Part shown: positions 54,914-63,433 of the stretch, one piece after another | Layout of the letters: each line of letters starts with the position of its first letter | How positions within the stretch are numbered: position 1 is the stretch's first letter | NCBI GenBank assembly: GCA_024123955.1 | Contig: CP099652.1 | Span: forward strand, 1,798,001 to 1,862,000 | Length of the DNA: 64,000 bases | Direction of reading: 5' to 3' | Source: Oxalobacteraceae bacterium OTU3CINTB1 | GTDB lineage: Bacteria; Pseudomonadota; Gammaproteobacteria; Burkholderiales; Burkholderiaceae_D | Notes under the pieces: generated by a model | What the model saw: the letters and a program-made list of their open reading frames with translations, nothing else | Database searches by the model: none | What the model was told of the DNA's origin: nothing | Position numbers and translations under genes: made by a program

Positions 54914-54944
54914 AAAAAAGGGAAGCGCGCGGCTTCCCTTTTTT
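54914..54944 (-). terminator. Terminator of rne
   Basis: GGGAAGC / GCTTCCC with a 5-base loop, extended by six A-T pairs, followed by T residues on both strands. It lies 27 bases beyond the rne stop. Confidence 0.9.
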
Positions 54945-54970
54945 GTTCGCTACCTGATCGGGCTAACGGA

Positions 54971-57900
54971 TCAGCGGCGGGTGTCGACTTGAACCAGCGG
55001 TTCGTCGGCTTGCGGTGGCAGTGGCTTGCGTTCGCGTGGAACGCGTACCGGGGCCGCTACCTTGGCGGCGGCTTCCTGCGCCGCGCGCAGCTTGGCCGGA
55101 TCGGTGGCTGCCAGCGTCAGGCCGGCAGAGCCGAGCACTGCTTGCAGGTCGATTGGCGCTGCTGGAGCGGCCGGGGCTGCCACAGGGGCGGGCGCTGGGG
55201 CTGGCGTTGGCGCCGGTGCTGCCACAGGTGCCGGTGCCGGAGCTGGCGCAGGAGCTGCAGGGACTGCTTCCGCAACCACGGGCGCTTCGACCGGCGCGGA
55301 CACGGCGGCGTCGACCTTGGCTGCCGCTGGCGCTTCAACTGGCGCGACCTCGGCTGCCACTGGCGCGGCAGCTTCGGCAACTGCCGGGGCTGGCGTTGGC
55401 TCGGCGGCCGGGGCTGCGAAGGCGTCCTCGGTTTGAACCGGCGTTGCCGCTTCGGCAGGCGCTTGGGCTTGCATCACCACGGTGCCGTCGAGCGAGGCGG
55501 CGATCGGCTCGGCAACTGGTGCCGATTCGATCACTGGAGCCGGGGCAGGGGCAGGGGTTGGCGCTGGAGCAGCAACCGCCTCAACCACCGGCGCCGGCTC
55601 GGCCGCTTCGACTTGAGCAACCACATGCTCGGTGGTGAAGGATGCCTCCACCGGCGCCAGCGGGACGTCGATGGCGCTTTCCACGACAGTCATCTCGGCT
55701 TCCGGAGCGACGCTCAAGCCCGGCGCTTTGTGCTCGCCGTGCTCGCCGGCCGCTTCGGTTTCCTGGCCGTCGACACCTTCGACGCCTTCGCCACCTTCGC
55801 GGTCGCGGCGATTGCGGTTACGACCGCCACGGCGGCGGCGGCGGCGCGGCTCTTCGCCGTCGGCCGTCACGTCGTTCTCATCGCCCTCGGGACCGGCGTT
55901 CGGCGCTGTCTTCAGGATGCTGGTGGCGGCGTCGGCACCGGTCAGCGGACCGGTCGATGCCAGACCCGCATTCAATGCCAGCTCTTCCACTTTGGCTTCG
56001 ACCGGGGCCTTGTCGGCGCGCGGTTCGCGTGGTGGACGCGGGGTGCGCTCGGCACGCTCAGGACGCTCGGCGCGCTCTGGACGCTCTGGACGTTCGGCGC
56101 GCTCGCGCGGCGCCTGGCCGTCGGCAGCGATGCCGGCGCCGGCGTTTTCACGCGGCTCGCGCGGTTCGCGCGGCGGACGTGGTGGGCGGGCTGGGCGGCC
56201 GGTGGCGTCGACCGGCTTGGCGTCGTCCGCTGCCGGACGGGCCGCGCCTGGTTCGCGCTCTTCGCGCTCGCCACGGGCGCCTTTGCCGTTACGGCTGCGG
56301 CCGCGCGGGCCACGGGCGTTGCGGTCGCCACGGTCCGGCGACGGCGCCTTGACAACGATGGTCGGCTGCTGCGGCTGGGCGACCGGGGCCGGTTTCGGGC
56401 TCAGGAAGCTGAACAGCTTGGCGAAGAAGCCTTGCTCGGCCGGCGCCGGCACGGGGGCGGGAGCCGGCGTGATGACGGTTTCGGCCGGCTTGCGCTCGAC
56501 CAGCGGGGCCGGCTGGTCAGGGGTGATGGTCTTGACCATGGCTTCCTGGCGCGGCTTGGCTTCTTCCTTCTGGCGCTTGCTGTAGGCCATGTCTGTTTCG
56601 GCGGTCTCGGCCAGGGTATAGCTGGCCTGGCTGTCTTCCAGACGCGGATCGTCGTGCTTGATGCGCTCGAGCTTGTAGTGCGGCGTGTCCAGATGCTTGT
56701 TCGGGATCAGGATCACGGCGATGCGGTGGCGGTTTTCGATCTTCAGCACTTCGCCGCGTTTTTCGTTGAGCAGGAAGGCCGCGACGTCCACGGGCACCTG
56801 CACGTGGATGGTGGCCGAGTTTTCCTTCATCGCCTCTTCCTGGATGATGCGCAGGACTTGCAGGGCCGACGATTCGGTGTCGCGGATGTGGCCGGTGCCG
56901 GAGCAGCGCGGGCACGTCACGTGCGAGCCTTCCGACAGCGACGGACGCAGGCGCTGACGCGACAGTTCCATCAGGCCGAAGCGGGAAATCTTGCCCATCT
57001 GAACGCGGGCGCGGTCGTGGTGCAGCGCGTCCTTCAGGCGTTGTTCGACTTCGCGCTGGTTCTTGGCCACTTCCATGTCGATGAAGTCGATGACGATCAG
57101 GCCGCCCAGGTCGCGCAGGCGCAGCTGGCGGGCCACTTCTTCGGCCGCTTCGCAGTTGGTGTTGAAGGCGGTGGTTTCGATGTCCGAGCCGCGCGTGGCG
57201 CGGGCCGAGTTGACGTCGACCGAAACCAACGCTTCGGTGTGGTCGATGACGATGGCGCCGCCCGATGGCAGCGGCACGGTGCGCGAGTACGCCGTTTCAA
57301 TCTGGTGTTCGATCTGGAAACGCGAGAACAGCGGCACGTCGTCGCTGTAGCGTTTTACACGGTGCACCATGTCGGGCATCACGTGGCTCATGAACTGGTG
57401 CGCTTGTTCGTAGATATCGTCGGTATCGATCAGGATCTCGCCGATATCTGGCTGGAAGTAGTCGCGGATGGCGCGGATCACCAGCGACGATTCCTGGTAG
57501 ATCAGGAACGCGCCGGAGGCCGACTTGCCGGCGCCTTCGATCGCGCGCCACAGTTGCATCAGGTAGTTCAAGTCCCACTGCAGCTCGTCGACATTGCGGC
57601 CGATGCCGGCGGTGCGGGCGATGACCGACATGCCTGGCGGCAGGTCCAGCTTGTCCATGGTTTCGCGCAATTCCTGGCGCTCTTCACCTTCGACACGGCG
57701 GGAAACACCACCACCGCGCGGATTGTTCGGCATCAAGACCAGATAGCGGCCGGCCAGCGAGACGAAGGAGGTCAGGGCGGCGCCCTTGTTGCCGCGCTCT
57801 TCCTTTTCGACCTGGACCATGATTTCCTGGCCTTCGCGCAGCGCTTCCTTGACGGAGGCGGTACGGACGTCGACGCCTTCACGGAAATAAGTGCGGGCTA

Positions 57901-58117
57901 CTTCTTTGAAAGGGAGGAAACCGTGGCGATCTTCGCCGTAACTGACGAAGCACGCTTCCAGCGATGGCTCGATGCGGGTGATCACGCCTTTGTAGATGTT
58001 GGACTTGCGCTGTTCGCGTCCGGCGGTTTCGATGTCGATATCGATCAGTTTCTGACCGTCGACAATCGCTACGCGCAGCTCTTCTTGCTGCGTAGCATTA
58101 AACAACATGCGTTTCAT
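54971..58117 (-). CDS. rne: Ribonuclease E
   Basis: The main endoribonuclease for mRNA decay and rRNA/tRNA maturation, and scaffold of the degradosome. It has 1,048 residues. The N-terminal half carries the S1 domain (about 35-120) and the catalytic DNase I-like domain, with metal-binding Asp residues in IVIDHTEALVSVDVNSAR and GLIVIDFIDM. The zinc link is CPRCSGTGH. The C-terminal half (from about residue 520) is low-complexity: Arg/Glu-rich RNA-binding stretches, then long Ala/Pro tracts. The degradosome partner sites cannot be named. Confidence 0.96.
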   Translation of the reverse strand: MKRMLFNATQQEELRVAIVDGQKLIDIDIETAGREQRKSNIYKGVITRIEPSLEACFVSYGEDRHGFLPFKEVARTYFREGVDVRTASVKEALREGQEIMVQVEKEERGNKGAALTSFVSLAGRYLVLMPNNPRGGGVSRRVEGEERQELRETMDKLDLPPGMSVIARTAGIGRNVDELQWDLNYLMQLWRAIEGAGKSASGAFLIYQESSLVIRAIRDYFQPDIGEILIDTDDIYEQAHQFMSHVMPDMVHRVKRYSDDVPLFSRFQIEHQIETAYSRTVPLPSGGAIVIDHTEALVSVDVNSARATRGSDIETTAFNTNCEAAEEVARQLRLRDLGGLIVIDFIDMEVAKNQREVEQRLKDALHHDRARVQMGKISRFGLMELSRQRLRPSLSEGSHVTCPRCSGTGHIRDTESSALQVLRIIQEEAMKENSATIHVQVPVDVAAFLLNEKRGEVLKIENRHRIAVILIPNKHLDTPHYKLERIKHDDPRLEDSQASYTLAETAETDMAYSKRQKEEAKPRQEAMVKTITPDQPAPLVERKPAETVITPAPAPVPAPAEQGFFAKLFSFLSPKPAPVAQPQQPTIVVKAPSPDRGDRNARGPRGRSRNGKGARGEREEREPGAARPAADDAKPVDATGRPARPPRPPREPREPRENAGAGIAADGQAPRERAERPERPERAERPERAERTPRPPREPRADKAPVEAKVEELALNAGLASTGPLTGADAATSILKTAPNAGPEGDENDVTADGEEPRRRRRRGGRNRNRRDREGGEGVEGVDGQETEAAGEHGEHKAPGLSVAPEAEMTVVESAIDVPLAPVEASFTTEHVVAQVEAAEPAPVVEAVAAPAPTPAPAPAPVIESAPVAEPIAASLDGTVVMQAQAPAEAATPVQTEDAFAAPAAEPTPAPAVAEAAAPVAAEVAPVEAPAAAKVDAAVSAPVEAPVVAEAVPAAPAPAPAPAPVAAPAPTPAPAPAPVAAPAAPAAPIDLQAVLGSAGLTLAATDPAKLRAAQEAAAKVAAPVRVPRERKPLPPQADEPLVQVDTRR

Positions 58118-58423
58118 TTTTATTAACTCCGCGACCCGTAGGCCATCTCTATGCCGTTCGCCCTGAAGCGAAACGGCGAGGTACAGGGATATACGCGAGA
58201 ATTAAGACGATTGCGGTGGGTATGCCCATCCTGTGCGGCGCAGCGACGCGGGCGGTGAGCCAGCGTTGCGGCCGCAACTGGGCGCTGAGAGGTCGATCGA
58301 CATGCCGAGTGCCCGCATCACCTGCAACTCTTCCATGCGGCCCGTAGGGGAGGCAGAGAAATGCAGGCGGTGAGCAGCGTCGTTGAAAGCCAAATCCTGA
58401 CCAGGCTTACGTACTACAAGTAT

Positions 58424-58454
58424 TACAACTTCGATTTACAACTTCGCGAAGTTG
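58424..58454. promoter_or_regulatory. Direct and inverted copies of ACAACTTCG in the rne upstream region
   Basis: Two direct copies of ACAACTTCG are followed by an inverted copy, forming the 16-base perfect palindrome CAACTTCGCGAAGTTG. They lie about 320 bases upstream of the rne start, where the promoter or start of a long leader is expected. The function is not known. Confidence 0.45.
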
Positions 58455-58542
58455 CAATGTAACCAGGCTGGTTTTAGCCTTCCGTCGCTTGCAGCAAAGC
58501 ATGGGGTCTGGCGAAAACGGCAAGCGTTATCAACTTCATCAA

Positions 58543-58575
58543 CCGGCCAGCCTGACTCGAAGCCAGGCTGGCCGG
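58543..58575. repeat. 12-bp hairpin in the rne-rluC interval
   Basis: CCGGCCAGCCTG and CAGGCTGGCCGG pair perfectly around a 9-base loop. The related sequence CCAGGCTGG also occurs about 90 bases away. No strong T-run follows, so it is not a clear terminator. The remainder of this 714-base interval holds no gene that I can support. Confidence 0.6.
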
Positions 58576-58831
58576 ACTTTATCCTTACAATCCAATCATT
58601 TTAATTCTGCATCCATGCCGGCATCCGATTACAACAACGGTGCAACCTTGATTCCCGCATGGGTGGTGCGTATACATATTTTCCTCTGAATTTGCAATTT
58701 GGCGAGGCCAGTGGAGACGCCCCTGTGTAAAATGTGCTTTTATTCTTACACTTGCCGCAGTTAGAACCGCAGCGAAACAATTATATATTCAAAATGAAGG
58801 ACTTAGAGAGATTTCTGGGAAGACAGAGCAA

Positions 58832-59815
58832 ATGAAGATGCAAAATGATGTTGTTCCCCCTTCAACACCGCTGCCGCTGCAAGCACAATTCGTCACCATC
58901 ACTGAAGAAGAAGCCGGTCAACGCATCGATAACTACTTGTTGCGTATTTGCAAAGGCGTCCCGAAAAGCCACGTTTATCGCATCCTGCGCTCGGGCGAAG
59001 TGCGCGTCAACAAGGGTCGTATCGACCAGTTGTACCGTCTGGTGCAGGGCGACGTGGTGCGGATTCCGCCGGTGCGCATCGCGGAAAAAGCCGACACCAC
59101 GCATGTGCCGGCGGCCGAATTCAAGGTGATTTTCGAAGACAGCCACTTATTAGTGATCGACAAGCCGGCCGGCGTGGCCGTCCATGGTGGCTCGGGCGTG
59201 TCGTTCGGCGTCATCGAACAGTTGCGCGCTTCGCGTCCGGACGCCAAGTTCCTTGAACTGGTGCACCGGCTTGACCGCGACACGTCCGGTCTGCTGTTGT
59301 TGGCGAAGAAACGTTCGGCGCTGACCAACCTGCACGAGCAGATGCGCGACGGCCATACCGACAAGCGCTACCTGACCATGGTCGCCGGCGATTGGAAAAA
59401 CGCGCGCCAGCACGTCAAGCTGCCGCTGCACAAATACACCACGGCCGACGGCGAGCGCCGCGTGGCGGTGCAGGCCGACGGCTTGCCCTCGCACACCGTC
59501 TTCTCGCTGCTGAAGAAATTCAAGGATTTCGCCCTGCTGGAAGCCGAGCTGAAGACCGGACGCACGCACCAGATCCGCGTTCACCTGTCATCGTCCGGCT
59601 TCGCCATCCTTGGCGACGACAAATACGGCGATTTCGCCCTGAACCGGGTGCTGCTCAAGGCCGACGCCACGCGCGGCGCGCTCAAGCGCATGTTCCTTCA
59701 CGCCCATCAAATTACGTTCACCCACCCTGATTCCGGAAAAATCATGACGTTGAACGCGCCATTGGCCGCCGAATGTGAACGATTCTTGGTAAGCTTGGGA
59801 AAACCTCTTAACTAA
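58832..59815 (+). CDS. rluC: 23S rRNA pseudouridine synthase RluC
   Basis: Makes pseudouridines at three positions of 23S rRNA (955, 2504 and 2580 in E. coli numbering). It has 327 residues. An S4-like RNA-binding domain covers about residues 25-90 (GQRIDNYLLRICKGVPKSHV). The catalytic Asp is in LVHRLDRDTSGLLLLAK. The rne-rluC head-to-head arrangement is conserved in many proteobacteria. Confidence 0.96.
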   Translation: MKMQNDVVPPSTPLPLQAQFVTITEEEAGQRIDNYLLRICKGVPKSHVYRILRSGEVRVNKGRIDQLYRLVQGDVVRIPPVRIAEKADTTHVPAAEFKVIFEDSHLLVIDKPAGVAVHGGSGVSFGVIEQLRASRPDAKFLELVHRLDRDTSGLLLLAKKRSALTNLHEQMRDGHTDKRYLTMVAGDWKNARQHVKLPLHKYTTADGERRVAVQADGLPSHTVFSLLKKFKDFALLEAELKTGRTHQIRVHLSSSGFAILGDDKYGDFALNRVLLKADATRGALKRMFLHAHQITFTHPDSGKIMTLNAPLAAECERFLVSLGKPLN

Positions 59816-59828
59816 TCGCAAATATTCT

Positions 59829-59855
59829 AAGGAGCCGGCCGCTGTCAGCGGCCGG
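59829..59855 (+). promoter_or_regulatory. Hairpin between Shine-Dalgarno and start codon of the HAD gene
   Basis: AAGGAG is followed at once by a perfect 9-bp hairpin, CCGGCCGCT / AGCGGCCGG with a 3-base loop, then AACAC and the ATG. Unfolded, the ribosome-binding site is 26 bases from the start, which is too far. Folded, the gap is 5 bases. The hairpin may also be a weak processing or termination site. Confidence 0.65.
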
Positions 59856-59860
59856 AACAC

Positions 59861-60520
59861 ATGGCAAGAAAGCAATTTGATCTGATCGTCTTCGATTGGG
59901 ATGGGACCTTGATGGATTCCACCTCAACGATCGTGAAGTGCATACAGGCGGCGGCGCGCGACCTGTCCCTGCCGATCCCGCGCGACGACGTGGCCGCCCA
60001 CGTCATCGGCCTCGGCCTGCACGAAGCGATGCAGGCGGTGCTGCCGGAAATCGACCCCTCGTACTATCCGCGCATGGTGGAGCGTTACCGCTACCACTTC
60101 CTGTCGCGCGACCATGAGCTGGTGCTGTTCCCCGGCGTGCAGGATATGCTGGTGGAACTGTCGCAGAACGGCTATTTCCTGGCCGTGGCCACCGGTAAAA
60201 GCCGGGTCGGCTTGAACCGGGCGATGAACGACGTTAAGCTGTTGTCGATGTTCGACGCCACCCGTTGTGCCGACGAAACGTTCTCCAAGCCGCATCCGGC
60301 CATGTTGCAAGAACTGACGCGGGAGTTGGGCCAGGATATGCGCCGTACCGTGATGATCGGCGATACTACGCACGATTTGCTGATGGCAAACAATGCCGGG
60401 GCGTCCGGCATCGCGGTGCAGTACGGCGCCCATCCGGTCGATCAGCTGGCGGCATGCAATCCGCTGTATTCGGCGGCGACCGTGGCCGAACTGCATCAAT
60501 GGTTGAGCGAGCACGCTTGA
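59861..60520 (+). CDS. HAD family hydrolase (phosphoglycolate phosphatase-like)
   Basis: A 219-residue HAD-IA phosphatase. Motif I with the nucleophile Asp is VFDWDGTLMDST. The conserved Lys is in SKPHPAMLQEL and motif IV is MIGDTTHDLLMANNAG. The helical cap of about 60 residues fits subclass IA, like Gph. The natural substrate cannot be assigned. The stop overlaps the next start as TGATG. Confidence 0.92.
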   Translation: MARKQFDLIVFDWDGTLMDSTSTIVKCIQAAARDLSLPIPRDDVAAHVIGLGLHEAMQAVLPEIDPSYYPRMVERYRYHFLSRDHELVLFPGVQDMLVELSQNGYFLAVATGKSRVGLNRAMNDVKLLSMFDATRCADETFSKPHPAMLQELTRELGQDMRRTVMIGDTTHDLLMANNAGASGIAVQYGAHPVDQLAACNPLYSAATVAELHQWLSEHA

Positions 60521-60915
60521 TGAGTGAAGAAATACTGGTTTGCGCGTCGGACGACGTGCTGGAGGGCGGCAAGGGCGTGCGCTTCGGCGTCACCGCCGGC
60601 GGCGCCGACGGTACCGGCTTCGTGGTCCGCTACGGCGGCAAACCTTATGCCTACCTGAATCGCTGCGCCCACGTGCCGATCGAGCTCGATTGGGCGGAAG
60701 GCGAGTTTTTCGAGTCCAGCGGCCTGTATCTGATGTGTGCCACCCACGGCGCGATTTATGTGCCGGAGAGCGGCTTGTGCGCCGGCGGTCCCTGCCGGGG
60801 CGGACGCCTGCGGCCGATCGGCGTGGTCGAACACGACCAGCGGATCTTCTGGCAACCCGACGACTACGTGCGCCCGCTTGTCCCCAAAACGCCTGAAAAC
60901 CTTCTACCAAAGTAA
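60520..60915 (+). CDS. Rieske 2Fe-2S domain protein
   Basis: A 131-residue single-domain Rieske protein. The cluster ligands are Cys-x-His in NRCAHVPIEL and Cys-x-x-His in LMCATHGAIY. There is no membrane anchor. It is probably a soluble electron carrier or an assembly-related factor. It is coupled to the HAD gene by overlap and lies 3 bases before the S49 peptidase gene. Confidence 0.92.
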   Translation: MSEEILVCASDDVLEGGKGVRFGVTAGGADGTGFVVRYGGKPYAYLNRCAHVPIELDWAEGEFFESSGLYLMCATHGAIYVPESGLCAGGPCRGGRLRPIGVVEHDQRIFWQPDDYVRPLVPKTPENLLPK

Positions 60916-60918
60916 TCC

Positions 60919-61926
60919 ATGAGCGACAACATCGACAGCCACCACCTCCCACCGACGCCGGCGCAGCCGGTCACCCCGAGCGTACCCGCGTCCAACTGGG
61001 AGCGCGAGGTACTGGAAAAACTGGTGTTCGCCACGTTGAAAGAGCAAAAGTCGGCGCGCCGCTGGGGTATTTTCTTCAAGTTCGCCACCTTGCTGGTGAT
61101 CGTCGTCGCGCTGGGCACTTACTTCGATTTCAGCTGGACCGGCTCGGAGGAAACGCTGGGCCGCCACACCGCGCTGATCGAAATCGAAGGCGCCATCGAA
61201 TCGGAAGGCAGCGGCGCCGCCTCGGTGGTGATCCCGGCGCTGAACAAGGCGTTTTCCGACTCCGGTTCGGTCGCCGTCGTCATGCACATCAACAGCCCCG
61301 GCGGCAGTCCGGTCCAGGCCGGGATGATCGTCGACGAGATGACCCGCCTGCGCAAGGGCTATCCCGGCAAGCCGCTGTACGTGGTGGTCGATGAAATTTG
61401 CGCCTCCGGCTGCTATTACATCGCCGCCGGCGCCGACCGCATTTACGTCAACAAGGCCAGCATCGTCGGCTCCATCGGCGTGCTGATGGACGGTTTCGGC
61501 TTCACCGGCTTCATGGACAAGGTCGGCGTCGAGCGCCGGCTGCTGACGGCCGGCGAGAACAAGGGGTTCATGGACCCGTTCACGCCGCTGACGGAAAAGC
61601 ATAAACAGTACGCGCAGGCGATGCTCGACGAGATCCACCAGCAGTTCATCCAGGTGGTGCGCAACGGCCGCGGCAAGCGGCTCAAGGAAAGCCCTGAAAT
61701 GTTCTCCGGCCTGTTCTGGACCGGCGCCAAGTCGATCGACATGGGCCTGGCCGACGCCCTGGGCACGGTCGACAGCGTCGCGCGCGATGTCATCCGCGCC
61801 GAGGACATCGTCGACTACACCCAGCATGAAGGCCTGCCCGAGCGCGTGCTGAAGAAATTCGGCGCGGCGATGGGTGCCGGCGCGATGAAATCGGCGGTCG
61901 GTACCGTGACGCCGAGCCTGCGCTGA
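60919..61926 (+). CDS. sppA: S49 family signal peptide peptidase (SppA-like)
   Basis: A 335-residue membrane-anchored serine peptidase that degrades signal peptides after their release. One membrane helix lies at about residues 51-70 (IFFKFATLLVIVVALGTYF). The oxyanion segment is HINSPGGSP, the nucleophile is probably Ser 163 in EICASGCYYIAAGAD, and the Lys base is probably K215. It is the short form, like Bacillus SppA, not the 67-kDa E. coli form. Confidence 0.93.
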   Translation: MSDNIDSHHLPPTPAQPVTPSVPASNWEREVLEKLVFATLKEQKSARRWGIFFKFATLLVIVVALGTYFDFSWTGSEETLGRHTALIEIEGAIESEGSGAASVVIPALNKAFSDSGSVAVVMHINSPGGSPVQAGMIVDEMTRLRKGYPGKPLYVVVDEICASGCYYIAAGADRIYVNKASIVGSIGVLMDGFGFTGFMDKVGVERRLLTAGENKGFMDPFTPLTEKHKQYAQAMLDEIHQQFIQVVRNGRGKRLKESPEMFSGLFWTGAKSIDMGLADALGTVDSVARDVIRAEDIVDYTQHEGLPERVLKKFGAAMGAGAMKSAVGTVTPSLR

Positions 61927-62015
61927 CGCCTTGGCGTCCATGGACCGATTTCTGGCGAGGCGATAAACATTAATAATCCCGTCTTATTTCGGCTTGCATA
62001 TCCGACTTGGTGGAC

Positions 62016-62201
62016 TATAGTTAGGGGGTAGTTCTTTCCAAGGGAGGCCGATATAAACAGTTTATCTCGTTGTCAGCAGATCTTGATTCAGTGTGATTGA
62101 ACTACTTGAACCGCATCATGGATGCGGATTTGAGAGAATTTCGATTCCTCGTCAGAGTCCCTTCAGGGGACTGAAAACAGCGGCGCAATGCCGCTGTTTT
62201 C
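62016..62201 (+). ncRNA. Candidate small RNA downstream of sppA
   Basis: A promoter-like pair (TTGCAT, 16 bases, TATAGT) is followed by about 175 bases without a plausible gene on this strand. Three successive hairpins end it: CCGCATC/GATGCGG, AGTCCC/GGGACT and the strong GAAAACAGCGGC/GCCGCTGTTTTC. The last looks like a terminator. It could instead be only the 3' end of the rluC-sppA transcript. Confidence 0.35.
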
Positions 62202-62498
62202 TATTGGGCGCAGCGTCGCGGGGTCGGTATCGGTATGCGGGTCGGCCGCCGGCCCGCCGTCGCGCAGCGCGTGGCCGGCCTGTTCCCGCGGCTGATCTTC
62301 CTGATGGCCTTCCGGCCAGGCTTGCGCGAAACCGCCGGCCTCGAGCCAGGCGAGAAAATCGGCCTGGCGCTGCGCATGCCAGCGCCTCTGGACGCCCGCC
62401 ACCACTAGGGGAGGGGTGCAATGGCGGCAGCGCGCCAGCAGTAGTTTGGTTCGATGCATGGCGGCCTGCTCCTGTGCCGCCGGGTTGAGGTTGGTCAT
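62163..62498 (-). CDS. Hypothetical protein, 111 residues
   Basis: A small frame with GC-rich third positions like its neighbours, starting MTNLNPAAQEQAAMHRTKLL. It has a Cys pair in ARCRHCTPPLV, a Trp-rich centre (RRWHAQRQADFLAWLEAGG) and a low-complexity tail. AGGA lies 8-11 bases before the ATG. Its last codons pass through the terminator-like hairpin of the opposite strand. I do not recognise a family. Confidence 0.5.
   Translation of the reverse strand: MTNLNPAAQEQAAMHRTKLLLARCRHCTPPLVVAGVQRRWHAQRQADFLAWLEAGGFAQAWPEGHQEDQPREQAGHALRDGGPAADPHTDTDPATLRPIENSGIAPLFSVP
62173..62201 (+). terminator. Terminator-like hairpin after the rluC-HAD-Rieske-sppA operon
   Basis: GAAAACAGCGGC and GCCGCTGTTTTC pair perfectly (12 bp) around loop GCAAT. 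The T-run is only four bases, within the stem. It lies about 245 bases after the sppA stop. Confidence 0.65.
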
Positions 62499-62695
62499 GT
62501 TGTCGTCCTGCTGAGTATTTCCTAGTCCACTAGGCGGATTCCTAATGAGTTTTTGAGTCTACCGATTCAATCCGCAGGGTACTTGATGTGGATCAATAAA
62601 ACAGGGTGTCCAGGACAGCCCTGTCGCGCGGACGCTACCTTTCCGCTACCTTCCCGGTTCTTCACGCTCCTTGGCGCATCCTGTAGAATCCGGCC

Positions 62696-63433
62696 ATGAG
62701 TAAATTATCCCTGGACCGTATCCTGCAATCGCAGGGTTATGGCACGCGCAAGTACTGCCGCTCCCTCATCGAGGATGGCGAAGTGAGCATCAACGGCGTC
62801 GTGCACGACAACTATAAAGCCGGCATCGAGACCGATGGCCTGGTGTTGACCATCTTCGATGAGGAGTGGGTTTATCGCGAGCATCTGTACATCGCCCTGC
62901 ACAAACCGGCCAATTTCGAGTGTTCGCGCAAGCCCAGCCACCATCCCGGCGTGCTGACCCTGCTGCCCGAGCAGTTCACGTGGCGCGACGTGCAGCCGGT
63001 CGGCCGGCTCGACCACGACACCACCGGCATGCTGCTGATGTCGGACGATGGCCCCTTTATCCATGCACAATCGTCGCCGAAGCGGCATGTGCCGAAGATT
63101 TACCAGGCCACCACGCAAGCGCCGGTTACCGATGAGCTGGTCGCGCAATTGCTGGCGGGCGTGCAATTGCACGACGAGCCGGCCCCGCTGGCGGCCCAGA
63201 CCTGCGTACGCCGCGGCGAGCATCTGCTGGAGATCGTGCTCGAACAGGGTAAATATCACCAGGTCAAGCGCATGCTGGCCGCCGCCGGCAACCATTGCAG
63301 CGCGCTGCACCGTTCGGCCATCGGCGGCCTGACCCTGGAATCGCTCGGGATCGCCGAGGGCGAGTGGTGTTATCTGAGCGCCGAACAGCTGGCGTTGCTG
63401 GCGCCGTCGCCGGCGGCATCCGCCACGCCATGA
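62696..63433 (+). CDS. rsuA: 16S rRNA pseudouridine synthase (RsuA family)
   Basis: Makes pseudouridine in small-subunit rRNA (position 516 in E. coli). It has 245 residues. An S4 RNA-binding domain covers about residues 3-60 (LDRILQSQGYGTRKYCRSLI). The catalytic Asp is in PVGRLDHDTTGMLLMSD. RsuA is favoured over RluB/E/F from length and N-terminal form, but the exact target is not certain. The stop overlaps the next start as ATGA. Confidence 0.88.
   Translation: MSKLSLDRILQSQGYGTRKYCRSLIEDGEVSINGVVHDNYKAGIETDGLVLTIFDEEWVYREHLYIALHKPANFECSRKPSHHPGVLTLLPEQFTWRDVQPVGRLDHDTTGMLLMSDDGPFIHAQSSPKRHVPKIYQATTQAPVTDELVAQLLAGVQLHDEPAPLAAQTCVRRGEHLLEIVLEQGKYHQVKRMLAAAGNHCSALHRSAIGGLTLESLGIAEGEWCYLSAEQLALLAPSPAASATP

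Noticed and set aside
54911..58126. Open frame of over 1,000 codons on the plus strand opposite rne
   Set aside because: It mirrors the codon pattern of rne, whose GC-rich, repetitive Ala/Pro/Arg tail removes stops on the other strand. The product is low-complexity with no recognisable domain.
62111..62160. tRNA-like look (hairpin followed by TTCGATTCC)
   Set aside because: No cloverleaf with acceptor and anticodon arms can be drawn.
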